Origin: Chloroflexota bacterium | GTDB lineage: Bacteria; Chloroflexota; Anaerolineae; Aggregatilineales; Phototrophicaceae | DNA: 64,000 nucleotides | NCBI GenBank assembly: GCA_020161935.1 | Contig: JAIUNI010000008.1 | Coordinates: 1-64,000 of the forward strand | Direction of reading: 5' to 3' | Part shown: positions 35,275 through 44,058 of the stretch, one piece after another | Layout: each line of letters begins with the position of its first letter | How positions within the stretch are numbered: position 1 is the first letter of the stretch | Program-made: the position numbers and the translations under genes | The notes under the pieces: model-generated | The model's input: the letters and a program-made list of their open reading frames with translations, nothing else | The model's database searches: none | What the model was told of the DNA's origin: nothing

Positions 35275-36726
35275 ATGCCTAAACGCACAACTTTCCTTAT
35301 CACCTTAGCACTATTATTTAATAATGCATTACCGCTTATCACATTTCCTATACTTACCAAAGCATTTGACATCACATCATATGGTATTTGGGTTGAAGCT
35401 AATACACTGGTTAGCCTTATAGTTTTATTCGCAAATCAAGGTATTTCTAATGCACTAGGAATGATGATTGCAAAAACAGAAGAAACAAAACATGATTCAA
35501 TTTATACTAATGCGCTGTATATTTTTTTAACTATATCAGGGTTATTTATGACCCTGCTTATTTTGACCGCCCCCATACTCAATGAATTAACCATGCGGAA
35601 TCCAACCGGTATTCCAGTGCTTCAGCTTCTGAGCTTACAAATTATTTTCTATGCGCTCAATTCACTTATATTTCAAATTTTCCGAATGAGCCATCAATCA
35701 TTTAAAGGAACACTGCTTGATGTAACCATGAGCATCGCTCGTTTAGTTGCCGTATTGACAACACTGTTTATTAAAGAACTTATTTTTTTTGCGACGATTT
35801 ATGTGGTATTACAAACAATTGTTATTTTAGTGCAATTTGCCTTATCCTACCAAAAGCCATACTTCAGTAGGCCATCTCCCAACATTATTAAGGAACTTCT
35901 TTCGAGCGGATTCAATTTATCAATCGTCAGCCAAGCGAACTGGCTGGTTATGTACGGTGATCGGCTGATGCTGTCGATTTTATCGTCAAGTGCAGCCGTA
36001 GCGATTTATGCAGCGTCTTATCAAATTACGCTCGTAATTAATGCATTAGGCTACCCTTATCTCTACCAGCTTTTACCGATACTTGGTGAGCGATGGAAAC
36101 AAAACGATATTGTAGGTACGCAAAATGCAGTAAAAAATACAACGCGTATGATTGGCCTATGGGTTATTCCGTGCTTAATTGGAATCGGATTAGTTGGGGA
36201 TACCCTGCTTCGATTTTTAGCAACTAAAGAATTCGCCCAAGGTGGATTGTTAATCGGGATGATCGCGGCAGGTGTCGTCCTTGACATTTGGGGTACAGCC
36301 CTACAGTATATTTTCTACGCACAGGGGCGGCCAGAGGTACTGCGGAATATTTACCTACGGGCAGCGGTTCTTAATATTCTTGCGAACGTAGTCGCTATCC
36401 CATTATGGAGTTACAACGGCGCGGGTTTGACTACCCTTCTCACATTTGTTTATATCTTTTACTCACTCTGGCGCAAAACCGAGATGCCCTTTACCGAACT
36501 ATTTGACGTTAACGCGATGGGACGCTGTTTATTAGCAAGTGCGATTATGGGTATCTGGGTGGTATTTACGGCACAACCCACGATACTTGGGCTTATAGTA
36601 GCTATTGGAGGCGGAGCGGTTATTTACGGGATAGCGATCATTCTACTCAAGGTTATCTCGTTGGATGAAGCGCTGGCAATCCCGCGCGGTATTTTGCGGC
36701 GGATGAATATTTTTAAAACCGTCTAA
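35275..36726 (+). CDS. Polysaccharide flippase (Wzx/MATE-like)
   Basis: 483-residue membrane protein with about 12-14 helices, of the oligosaccharide flippase (RfbX/PST) type. It moves lipid-linked glycan units across the membrane. N-terminal LITFPILTKAFDITSYGIWVE is the characteristic first segment. Very AT-rich, unlike most of the window. Its last four bases overlap the convergent epimerase gene. It completes the set of glycosyltransferase, methyltransferase and exporter. Confidence 0.9.
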   Translation: MPKRTTFLITLALLFNNALPLITFPILTKAFDITSYGIWVEANTLVSLIVLFANQGISNALGMMIAKTEETKHDSIYTNALYIFLTISGLFMTLLILTAPILNELTMRNPTGIPVLQLLSLQIIFYALNSLIFQIFRMSHQSFKGTLLDVTMSIARLVAVLTTLFIKELIFFATIYVVLQTIVILVQFALSYQKPYFSRPSPNIIKELLSSGFNLSIVSQANWLVMYGDRLMLSILSSSAAVAIYAASYQITLVINALGYPYLYQLLPILGERWKQNDIVGTQNAVKNTTRMIGLWVIPCLIGIGLVGDTLLRFLATKEFAQGGLLIGMIAAGVVLDIWGTALQYIFYAQGRPEVLRNIYLRAAVLNILANVVAIPLWSYNGAGLTTLLTFVYIFYSLWRKTEMPFTELFDVNAMGRCLLASAIMGIWVVFTAQPTILGLIVAIGGGAVIYGIAIILLKVISLDEALAIPRGILRRMNIFKTV

Positions 36727-37793
36727 ACCACGTCCTCGCGGACGGCGATGTGGTCGATGAGTTCGCGGAGGATGGTTTCACTGTCGTAGTGGTACTGCCA
36801 CGCCGGATAATGCTGCTGGAACTTGCGAACGTCACTCACGTACCAGATATGGTCGCCACTTCGCGCTTGGTCCGTAAGCGTGTAGTCAAGCTGATAGCCA
36901 CCGATTTCGCGGATCATACGGATAGCCTCCAACATCGACACGTTGGAATGGCGCGAGCCGCCCATGTTATAGACCTCACCCACGCGCGGCTGCTGGAAGA
37001 AGTGCCAGAACGCCTCCACCAAATCTTTACTATGGATGTTATCCCGAACCTGCTTACCCTTATAGCCATAGATGGTGTAATGCTGACCACGCACGGCACG
37101 CAGCGTTAGGAAGGCGAGGAAGCCATGCAGTTCCGCTCCACTATGGGCGGGGCCGGTCAGGCAGCCACCCCGGAATAAGCCTGTCTTGAGGCCAAAATAG
37201 CGCCCATATTCCTGCACCAGTACATCCGCAGCGACTTTACTGGCCCCAAACAGGCTGTGCTTCGATTTGTCGATGGTCATGCTCTCGTCGATGCCATGCT
37301 GGGCGAAGGGGTGTGATGGGTCAACTTCCCAGCGTTCCTCCATTTCGACCAGCGGCAGGGTGTTGGGCGTATCCCCATAAACTTTGTTGGTGCTGGTGAA
37401 AATGAACACGGCTTCGGGGCAATAGCGGCGGGTCGCTTCAAGCATATTGAGCGTGCCGTTGGCGTTAATCGTGAAATCGGTGAAGGGTTCACGGGCAGCC
37501 CAATCATGCGAGGGCTGGGCAGCAGCATGAACGACCAGCACGATTTCCCCGGCATAACGGGCGAAGACCTGCTCGATCTGGGCGAAATCGCGGATGTCAT
37601 AGTTATAGTGCTGGTAACGCGGTAACTGGTTAATCAACTGTTCGCGGTTCCAAGACGTGCTGGCCTCATTCCCGAAGAAATAGGCGCGCATATCGTTATC
37701 AATACCCACGACATCATAACCTTCGGCGTGAAAGCGTTTGACCGTTTCACTACCGATTAAACCAGCCGAACCTGTAACAACCACTATCGCCAT
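36723..37793 (-). CDS. NAD-dependent epimerase/dehydratase (extended SDR)
   Basis: 356-residue sugar-nucleotide SDR. NAD motif VTGSAGLIGSETVKRF, FFGNEASTSWNRE region, active-site Ser/Thr in FTSTNKVYGDTPN and Tyr-Lys around the GIDESMTIDKSKHSLFGASK stretch (unusually long spacing). Style resembles CDP-paratose/tyvelose 2-epimerase annotations, which I do not assert. It is more GC-rich than the neighbouring flippase gene, so it may belong to the host backbone. Confidence 0.88.
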   Translation of the reverse strand: MAIVVVTGSAGLIGSETVKRFHAEGYDVVGIDNDMRAYFFGNEASTSWNREQLINQLPRYQHYNYDIRDFAQIEQVFARYAGEIVLVVHAAAQPSHDWAAREPFTDFTINANGTLNMLEATRRYCPEAVFIFTSTNKVYGDTPNTLPLVEMEERWEVDPSHPFAQHGIDESMTIDKSKHSLFGASKVAADVLVQEYGRYFGLKTGLFRGGCLTGPAHSGAELHGFLAFLTLRAVRGQHYTIYGYKGKQVRDNIHSKDLVEAFWHFFQQPRVGEVYNMGGSRHSNVSMLEAIRMIREIGGYQLDYTLTDQARSGDHIWYVSDVRKFQQHYPAWQYHYDSETILRELIDHIAVREDVV

Positions 37794-37853
37794 ACATACT
37801 CATTTCTCAATGGCGTGATCAAACAGCAACCACGCCATAACCTTGAACGTTGT

Positions 37854-38564
37854 TTAGAGGGGTAAAACGGTTTCCCAGAAGGTAGTTAGATCATTCAACA
37901 GATAATCGGGATTCGACTCCGCCAACTCGGTTGGAGTGGCGGGAAAGCCTGTTTTGACGGCGACCGCGACCGCACCTAATGCACGGGCGCAGGCAATATC
38001 CGCAGGGGTATCCCCAATTACGATGACCTGCTCCGGCGCGATTTTGCGTCCGGTCAATTTCTCGGCGCGGGCGACCGCGAGGGCAGGCAGCGCGTTCCGG
38101 TCAGGCGACTCGCTCCCATACGCGCCGACCACGAACCAGTCGGGGTCAAAGCCACCGGCTCGGAGCTTGATAGGCGCAATGGTGGAGGTATTCCCTGTCA
38201 CCAAACCCTGCAACGGAAACCCACGATGGTGAAGCTCGGTCACAAGCGCATGAGCACCGGGGCAGACTTCAGCGGCATAGTCGGCGATGATGCGGGTCAT
38301 ATGTGAGGCAGCGGCTTGCTCGTAGGCGGGCATTGACGCTTCGATCATCAGTTCAGTAACGCCGAGTGGAGGCAGGAGATCAAGCAGCGTGCGCCAGTCG
38401 GTCTTTCCTCCAAAGTAATGATTTTCGAGGCCAATATCCATTTTGAAAACTTCGAGCATCGCCAAGCGGGTCGTTTCCCGACCAACGCCTTTCATGGTCA
38501 GCAGGGTTCCGTCAATATCCCACAGGATCAGTTGAATGTCTTTTGGGTTGGTCACCAACGGCAA
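37854..38564 (-). CDS. HAD-family hydrolase (phosphatase)
   Basis: 236 residues. HAD motif I DIDGTLL, motif II Thr/Ser (LVTGNTS), Lys in PIKLRAGG and motif IV GDTPADIACA; a helical cap sits between I and II, as in phosphoglycolate phosphatases. Start is a TTG at 38564 with no clear ribosome-binding site, so the start is uncertain. Substrate unknown. Confidence 0.87.
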   Translation of the reverse strand: MPLVTNPKDIQLILWDIDGTLLTMKGVGRETTRLAMLEVFKMDIGLENHYFGGKTDWRTLLDLLPPLGVTELMIEASMPAYEQAAASHMTRIIADYAAEVCPGAHALVTELHHRGFPLQGLVTGNTSTIAPIKLRAGGFDPDWFVVGAYGSESPDRNALPALAVARAEKLTGRKIAPEQVIVIGDTPADIACARALGAVAVAVKTGFPATPTELAESNPDYLLNDLTTFWETVLPL

Positions 38565-38660
38565 GATGAGGCTACTTTCTCATGGCTGGACTTTCCCCAA
38601 TCTTAATACAGGCGTTCCGACATGAGAATATCCGGTTTATAGTGAGGGGCTAAAGAGGCG

Positions 38661-38694
38661 GGGTAGAGGGCGCAAGGCTTTGCGCCCCTACACC
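38661..38694. repeat. Inverted dispersed repeat
   Basis: GGTAGAGGGCGCAAGG paired with GCGCCCCTACACC-type sequence, a hairpin between the patatin and HAD genes. Related GTAGGGGCG...-type repeats lie at 25543-25628 and 57318-57378. Confidence 0.5.
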
Positions 38695-38707
38695 TCAATA
38701 AGACCGA

Positions 38708-39697
38708 TTAGTCTTTACTCAGCAGCTTACAAACCTGATCAAGCTGTTCAGCGGATTCGCTGACGAGCTGTTCCCCTAGCAACTTAAGGACGCGGATGTT
38801 GGTACGGCTGGCATCATCCATATCGTCCATGCCTTCGTTGAGGCGTGTTTGAAAGCGGAAATAACGCTTCTTGCCACCTGCGTTCGCGCCGAGGACGGTA
38901 CGCATCTGGTAATCGACCGTTTCACTGTTCCCATCCATCAGGACACTAATGATGGGAATCACCCATTGGGCGGCACCCCAGCCACAAGCCTCATCATAGG
39001 GCAGGCGGCGCGTGAGGACACCAGTACCGAGCGACACAACTAAGACATCACTCGGACGCGATTCTTGGGACATGGCATCCACGTAGGCGCACATAGAGGG
39101 ATTGTTGGCGAACACGCCCCCATCAACCAGTGAGTAATAATCAGTCGTTTGGTCAACATCAATTTTATTGGGTTCGAAATAAGTGGGGGCGGCGGAGGTT
39201 GAACGGGCAACCTTCCACATCGGAAAGTCGTAGGTTTTCGGGTCGAGGCGCGCGCGTGAACTGCGGAAGAACCACGGCGAACGGCGCTCGATCTCGTAGC
39301 TGGTAATCATGACATCGTTCAGGGCTTGGCGCAGACGGGTTTCGCCAAAGGTTTCTTGAAGGACGGCTTGGACGGAGGCGGTGGGATAACGCTCGTCGGT
39401 GATGCCATTCAGCGAGGTTACGCGCTTCCACGGCGAGCGCGAGAAAATACGACTGCCCTGTTCTTCGTAGAGGCGAACGCCATCTTCGGCGGTATAGCGC
39501 GGTTTGGTGATGTCTTTCTCGTCGGGGCAGGTGACACCGAGGGTTAGCACACCACCGGTAGAGGTTCCGGCGATCAGGTCGAACAACTGCGAGATGGGTT
39601 TACCCGTGCGGCGTTCAATATCAGCCATGACCATGCCGGGGATGATGCCCCGAATACCGCCCCCATCAATCGAGAGAATCTTAAAGAGCTTCGCCAT
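38708..39697 (-). CDS. Patatin-like phospholipase
   Basis: 329 residues. Oxyanion hole GGGIRG (12-17), nucleophile Ser46 in GTSTGG, and catalytic Asp192 in VDGGVFANNP, the complete Ser-Asp dyad. It hydrolyses acyl esters, probably membrane lipids. No signal peptide, so cytoplasmic or membrane-associated. Single gene with a plain upstream region. Patatin effectors also occur in CBASS defence, but no nucleotide cyclase is nearby. Confidence 0.92.
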   Translation of the reverse strand: MAKLFKILSIDGGGIRGIIPGMVMADIERRTGKPISQLFDLIAGTSTGGVLTLGVTCPDEKDITKPRYTAEDGVRLYEEQGSRIFSRSPWKRVTSLNGITDERYPTASVQAVLQETFGETRLRQALNDVMITSYEIERRSPWFFRSSRARLDPKTYDFPMWKVARSTSAAPTYFEPNKIDVDQTTDYYSLVDGGVFANNPSMCAYVDAMSQESRPSDVLVVSLGTGVLTRRLPYDEACGWGAAQWVIPIISVLMDGNSETVDYQMRTVLGANAGGKKRYFRFQTRLNEGMDDMDDASRTNIRVLKLLGEQLVSESAEQLDQVCKLLSKD

Positions 39698-39789
39698 GAT
39701 ATAGCCTCCTATTAAAAGAACGCCGAATAAGGGCAGTATAGCATGAGCCGGTTTTAGGCACTGACTGATGCTTTCATATCTAATGTCAG

Positions 39790-40100
39790 GAGACCGGCGT
39801 TTATTGCAAAATTCGCAACTATTCCGCCGAATTGTCTGGCGGGACGCTCGGCTAGTTTCGCTGAAATGCCATTTTGTGGCGGCGGAAGTGAGGGAGCGCG
39901 GCGCTGAAATGGCGCAAGTGCGGCAGATTTACGGGAGCGATCCGCCGCCACGCCATTTGGGTGCCGCCGCAGCAGATATACGGGAGTAATCCGCCGAAAA
40001 TGCAAAGCGATTGAACCACAGAGACGCAGAGAAAGACAAGATTAACCGCCAAGTCGCCAAGAACGCCAAGAGAATACGGAGAACGATTTAACACAAAGAC
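39790..40100 (-). repeat. Composite dispersed element, copy B
   Basis: Inverted relative to copy A (26046-26388), with the same internal order. The 20-base string CCCGCCAGACAATTCGGCGG and the 16-base GCGCCATTTCAGCGCC are identical in both. The minus-strand reading frame 39754-40005 and copy A's 26119-26388 share PFQR, PPQN and PARQFGG-type residues. Confidence 0.75.
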
Positions 40101-40309
40101 TCCAAGTCACAAAGGACACAAAGGTAAATACAGCATAGCATATTCGGAGATGATTAGGGTGAACATTTGGTCTCTTTTAAGGGGCGAGTTCACCAACCAT
40201 TTTGAAGGAGCAGGAATGTTAAAAGCGTTGGTAGATGGTTAGGAAATGGTTTGTTGGGGAAAATTGGGGGAAACGCAAACGCAGCAAAGATCAAATAGTG
40301 TTGGTGGTG

Positions 40310-40331
40310 CGGAGGAGGTGTGCCTCCTCCG
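40310..40331. terminator. Perfect hairpin after the esterase gene
   Basis: CGGAGGAGG / CCTCCTCCG stem with a TGTG loop, about 70 bases after the esterase stop. No T-run follows, so terminator function is uncertain. Confidence 0.4.
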
Positions 40332-40400
40332 AACCAATGGCACACGGTCATTTTGGTACGTACGATAAACCCTTGCCCGAATGCAGGCAGCGTGAATGGA

Positions 40401-41072
40401 TTAAGAAGATGGTTTCTGATGAGACAGGAACCAATCGTAGAGTTCGGGGTTGTCGTAGGTGGTCGTCCATGAGTTATGTTGCAAGTCAGGATACAGAGTG
40501 AGCTTGACATCACCACCCGCCTTTTGAAGCGCGGCGACCATATCCCGCGAGCAGTGCGGCGGGACGACATCATCAAGCTCGCCGTGAAATGCCCATACCG
40601 GAACATCTTTAAGCCCTGCGACTTCGGAGGCGACTCCGCCGCCGCAGATTGGTGCGACCGCCGCGAACAGTTCGGGATAGGATGCGCCGAGCGTCCACGA
40701 ACCATAGCCGCCCATGCTGAGGCCGGTGAGGTAGACGCGGGACGGATCAACCGGATAATCGGCGATGATGGTTTCCGTGAGCGACTTGAGCGCCCCGGTA
40801 TGCAGCGTCCACCATGAGTAGCGCGGGCATTGGGGCGACACGACGATAAAGGGAATGTCTTTTCCCTGCTCGAGCGACTGCGGAAGCCCCGTTACATTCA
40901 AAATGTTCAAGTCGGACACATTGTCGCCGCGTTCGCCGAAGCCATGCAAGAACAGGATGAGCGGCCAGCGTTTGGATGTGTCGTTCGCGTCATATTCCGG
41001 CGGGAGATAGAGCAAATAGTTGAGGATTGGGCGCTGTGTGAATTTGGAAGTCAGTGTGTGTGGCTGCTGCAT
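40401..41072 (-). CDS. Alpha/beta-hydrolase esterase (prolyl oligopeptidase/PHB depolymerase-like)
   Basis: 223 residues. Oxyanion segment FLHGFGERGD, nucleophile Ser119 in GLSMGGYGSW, Asp168 (HGELDDVVP) and His199 (LQHNSW), a full triad. NVSDLNILNVTGLPQSL and PVWAFHGELDD are typical of the dienelactone/esterase D-like secreted or cytoplasmic phospholipase/carboxylesterase group. No signal peptide. Substrate unknown. Confidence 0.9.
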   Translation of the reverse strand: MQQPHTLTSKFTQRPILNYLLYLPPEYDANDTSKRWPLILFLHGFGERGDNVSDLNILNVTGLPQSLEQGKDIPFIVVSPQCPRYSWWTLHTGALKSLTETIIADYPVDPSRVYLTGLSMGGYGSWTLGASYPELFAAVAPICGGGVASEVAGLKDVPVWAFHGELDDVVPPHCSRDMVAALQKAGGDVKLTLYPDLQHNSWTTTYDNPELYDWFLSHQKPSS

Positions 41073-41202
41073 GGTGTTACTCGTCTAGAATGATCTAAAG
41101 AAAAGTTTAAAGGAGAACGGAATGGTCTGAGGTCATCCCCTACAAGCATACAATATTTGGTATGTGCCATACCAATGATCGCCGTGACAGGATGCAATTC
41201 GG

Positions 41203-42777
41203 TTAGGATGACAGCGGGAGCCAGAAGCCGAATTGACTGCCAATGCCGACCTGACTTTCCACCCAGACTTTGCCCTGATGCCGCTCGACTACCGTTTTAA
41301 CGAGGCTGAGGCCAACACCCGTGCCGTCAATGTGTTCGGTTCCGGCTTGCTTGGCGCGGTAGAACGAGGTGAACAGTTTGGGTAGGTGTTCCTCACCGAT
41401 ACCAACACCATTATCTTCCACCACAAAGTAGAAGGCCGTGCCACGCGCAAAGGCACGCACGATGATTTGTCCCGCGTCGGGCGTATATTTGACGGCGTTA
41501 CTGACGAAATTTTCCATCGCCTCGCGGATCATGATGGGGTCGGCGACGATTTGTTCGGGCAGGTCGTGGAAATCCATCAACAACTGCTGCTGCTTTTGGT
41601 TGGCACCGGGCAGCGAGTTTTCGATGATGGTTGCCAGCATGGCTTCGACATTAATCGGCTGATAAAGTTCAAGCGGCGAGGACTGAATACGCTCGATCCG
41701 CAGTAGGTCGGTCAGCAGGTTATCCATGCGGGTGGTGGTACGGCGCACGGCTTCCAAATAACCGAGCAATTGGGGCATGTCAGGCGGCAAATCCATCTCA
41801 ATGACATCGCAGTAGCCGGTAATGAGCGCCAGCGGACTGCGGAGGTCATGCGAGGCCATCCGCAGCATATCATTCTTGAAGCGGTCAAGCTCGATGAGGG
41901 TAGTCACATCATGCATCATGACGACGAAACCCGATTCGCCCTGCATGGGGTTTTCCCACACGGACATCAATACATCAAAGTGTAGATTACGCTGTTCGGA
42001 ATGGGCTTTAAAGAGCCAATGATCTTCGCCGCTTGGGGGGGTGGCGATGATGTCGATAATACGGTTAAAGGCGGTGTCGTCCTGCACCGTATCCACGAGC
42101 TTGCGTCCGAGTTTTAGCCGGATCTCGGCAGCGGCGAAATAGCGCTCGGCAGCGGCGTTCATCATCTGCACCTGTCCCTCACGGTTCAACACCAGCATGG
42201 GGTTGTTGACAGCGTGAAGGACGGCCTGAAATTGATGGCGACCGGAGCGCACATGATTTTCCAAACGGGCATTATGCACGGCGACCGATGCCTGATTCAT
42301 GGCGATTTGGACGAGGCGGAAGTGGTTGTCGGTGAAGTGTTCCGGCTTGGGGTGCAGGAGCAGCAGCACCGCCATCAAGTCTTGGTTACAGATGAGGGGA
42401 ACCGCCAGCGCCGACTGCGCGTCCCGCAGTTCGCTGCCGAACACGTAACGGCGGTCATCCATCATCACATCGCGGACGAGAATGCCGCTGCGTTCCTCCA
42501 CCGCAAGGCCGGGTAAGCCGCTGTCGAGGCCGCCGACACTGGCCGTAAAAATCGTGTCAGGGTCGAGACGGTCGGTCTGAAAGATATTGCGCCAGTCAAG
42601 TTCGTAGTTGGGATGCAGGAACAAATGGGCGCGGGAGGCACCCACAGCGTTGGCGATCAACCGGATGACACGCCCCAGCACCCGCTGCATGTCAAATTGG
42701 GTTAGTAACTGGGCGACTTCGGCCAACAGTTCTAAATCGGATGACGGATCAAGGCGGCGGAGCATTCGGCTGGACAT
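41203..42777 (-). CDS. Soluble sensor histidine kinase (GAF-PAS-HisKA-HATPase)
   Basis: 524 residues without membrane helices. GAF (about 20-170), PAS (about 175-290, NPMLVLNREGQVQMMNAAAERYF), HisKA (MASHDLRSPLALITGY) and HATPase (about 415-520, NAVKYTPD, GTGVGLSLVKTVVERHQG). It should sense a cytoplasmic signal through GAF/PAS and phosphorylate an unlinked regulator. No response regulator adjoins. A perfect 14-base palindrome lies upstream at 42917-42930. Confidence 0.92.
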   Translation of the reverse strand: MSSRMLRRLDPSSDLELLAEVAQLLTQFDMQRVLGRVIRLIANAVGASRAHLFLHPNYELDWRNIFQTDRLDPDTIFTASVGGLDSGLPGLAVEERSGILVRDVMMDDRRYVFGSELRDAQSALAVPLICNQDLMAVLLLLHPKPEHFTDNHFRLVQIAMNQASVAVHNARLENHVRSGRHQFQAVLHAVNNPMLVLNREGQVQMMNAAAERYFAAAEIRLKLGRKLVDTVQDDTAFNRIIDIIATPPSGEDHWLFKAHSEQRNLHFDVLMSVWENPMQGESGFVVMMHDVTTLIELDRFKNDMLRMASHDLRSPLALITGYCDVIEMDLPPDMPQLLGYLEAVRRTTTRMDNLLTDLLRIERIQSSPLELYQPINVEAMLATIIENSLPGANQKQQQLLMDFHDLPEQIVADPIMIREAMENFVSNAVKYTPDAGQIIVRAFARGTAFYFVVEDNGVGIGEEHLPKLFTSFYRAKQAGTEHIDGTGVGLSLVKTVVERHQGKVWVESQVGIGSQFGFWLPLSS

Positions 42778-42916
42778 AAATAGTTTTGATGGTTAATGAT
42801 GCTCAACAGGTTAGCAATAAAACGCAAGCCGGTAATACCGTTCAAACACAACTTGTTAAAGGACAATTTGGACTTATACGTTACTATAACACACAAGTAG
42901 ACGGCTTTCACCGCTT

Positions 42917-42996
42917 TAACCTTAAGGTTAGTATTACATCATGGAGAGGGAATGGGAACTCCCATTCTAACCCTCCCCCGACGTATCAGGGGAGGG
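42917..42996. repeat. Palindrome and hairpin cluster
   Basis: TAACCTTAAGGTTA at 42917-42930 (perfect 14-base palindrome), then hairpins GAATGGGA/TCCCATTC and CCCTCCCC/GGGGAGGG (42971-42978 with 42989-42996). It follows the M42 gene on the minus strand, so the last may act as a terminator; the palindrome could be an operator for the kinase gene. Confidence 0.5.
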
Positions 42997-43020
42997 AATA
43001 AGACCATGAGCGTAGGATGT

Positions 43021-44028
43021 TTACAAGACGGCGGGTTTGCTGAGTAAGCCCGTGAGCAGCTTGATACAGGCTTCGAGATCGTTGCTGTCGATGGTTTCGC
43101 TGGTGGTGTGGACGAAACGGCAGGGAATAGAGATACAGCCGCTGGGGACACCGGCGCGGGTGATCTGGATACCCGCCGCATCGGTCGAGCCGAGGGTGAG
43201 CAGTTCCTTCTGGTAGGGAATGCCGTCGGCTTCGGCCTGCGCGACCATCCAATTAACGACAGCGGGCGGGACGACGTGGCGGCTGTCATGCACTTTGATG
43301 GCTGCGCCACCGCCGAGCTTGACTTCCATCTTGGCGTTCTTGATGGTGTCCCCGGTCGCGGTCACATCGAGCGCAATCGCAAGGTCAGGCGCGATGCCAA
43401 AGGCGGCGGGGCCAGCGCCACGCAAACCGACTTCTTCCTGCACGGTAAAAACGAAATAAATCTCGTTGGCCGATTTCTTTTTCTTAGCTTTTTTGAGGCG
43501 GCGCATGGCTTCGATGGCGACCACGCAGCCGATACGATCATCCATCGACTTGGAGATGAGGCGAGTGCCGCGCTGTTCAAAGGTACGCCAGAAGGTAGCG
43601 GGGCTGCCGACCTGCACGGGATTACTGCCGCTGCCATCGCTCACGTCGATAAAGAATTCATCGAGGTCGGGGGCGGTGGTACGCGCCGCGCCGAACATAT
43701 CGGGGGCGGCGATGACACCGGTTACACCGTTTTCAAAGCGGACACGATGACCGAGCAGCGTGGTCGCCAGCACGCCGCCGATGTTGGTGAAGCGCATATA
43801 ACCGCTGTTGGGTTCGACGTAGTTCGCCATCACGCCGATTTCATCCATGTGGGCGGCGATCATCACCTTCGGGCCGCCCTGCCCGACGCGGCAGATGAGG
43901 TTGCCGAGCGGGTCAACGGTGATTTCGTCGGCGAGGTCAGCGACTTCGGCGCGGATGAGTTCGCGGACTTGATGCTCGTAGCCCGAAGGCCCCCACGCTT
44001 CCACCAGTTTACGGATTAGTTCGATCAA
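43021..44028 (-). CDS. M42-family aminopeptidase
   Basis: 335-residue cytoplasmic metallo-aminopeptidase of the M42 (TET/PepA-like, glutamyl aminopeptidase/cellulase M) family. Zinc ligands and catalytic residues are visible: His in AAHMDEIG, Asp in MDDRIGC, Glu pair in VQEEVGLRG, Asp in ALDVTATGD, His in CRFVHTTSE. TTG start chosen because GAGGAG lies eight bases upstream. Third and last of three M42 genes in a minus-strand run. Confidence 0.93.
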   Translation of the reverse strand: MIELIRKLVEAWGPSGYEHQVRELIRAEVADLADEITVDPLGNLICRVGQGGPKVMIAAHMDEIGVMANYVEPNSGYMRFTNIGGVLATTLLGHRVRFENGVTGVIAAPDMFGAARTTAPDLDEFFIDVSDGSGSNPVQVGSPATFWRTFEQRGTRLISKSMDDRIGCVVAIEAMRRLKKAKKKKSANEIYFVFTVQEEVGLRGAGPAAFGIAPDLAIALDVTATGDTIKNAKMEVKLGGGAAIKVHDSRHVVPPAVVNWMVAQAEADGIPYQKELLTLGSTDAAGIQITRAGVPSGCISIPCRFVHTTSETIDSNDLEACIKLLTGLLSKPAVL

Positions 44029-44058
44029 AGTATACGCTCCTCAAATCAACAATAGGAT

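Larger units (their letters stand above)
39698..40400. other. Repeat-filled gap
   Basis: About 700 bases without a supported gene. It holds composite element copy B (39790-40100), repeated CCGCCAAGTCGCCAAGAACG and CAGAGACGCAGAGAAAG motifs, and a hairpin at 40310-40331. A minus-strand reading frame at 40190-40750 overlaps the esterase in another frame and is a shadow. Confidence 0.6.

Noticed and set aside
38708..39697. Patatin gene as part of a CBASS defence system
   Set aside because: No CD-NTase, Cap2/Cap3 or other defence genes are adjacent; neighbours are a HAD phosphatase and an esterase.
40190..40750. 186-codon minus-strand reading frame
   Set aside because: It overlaps the esterase in another frame, and the esterase has a full catalytic triad.
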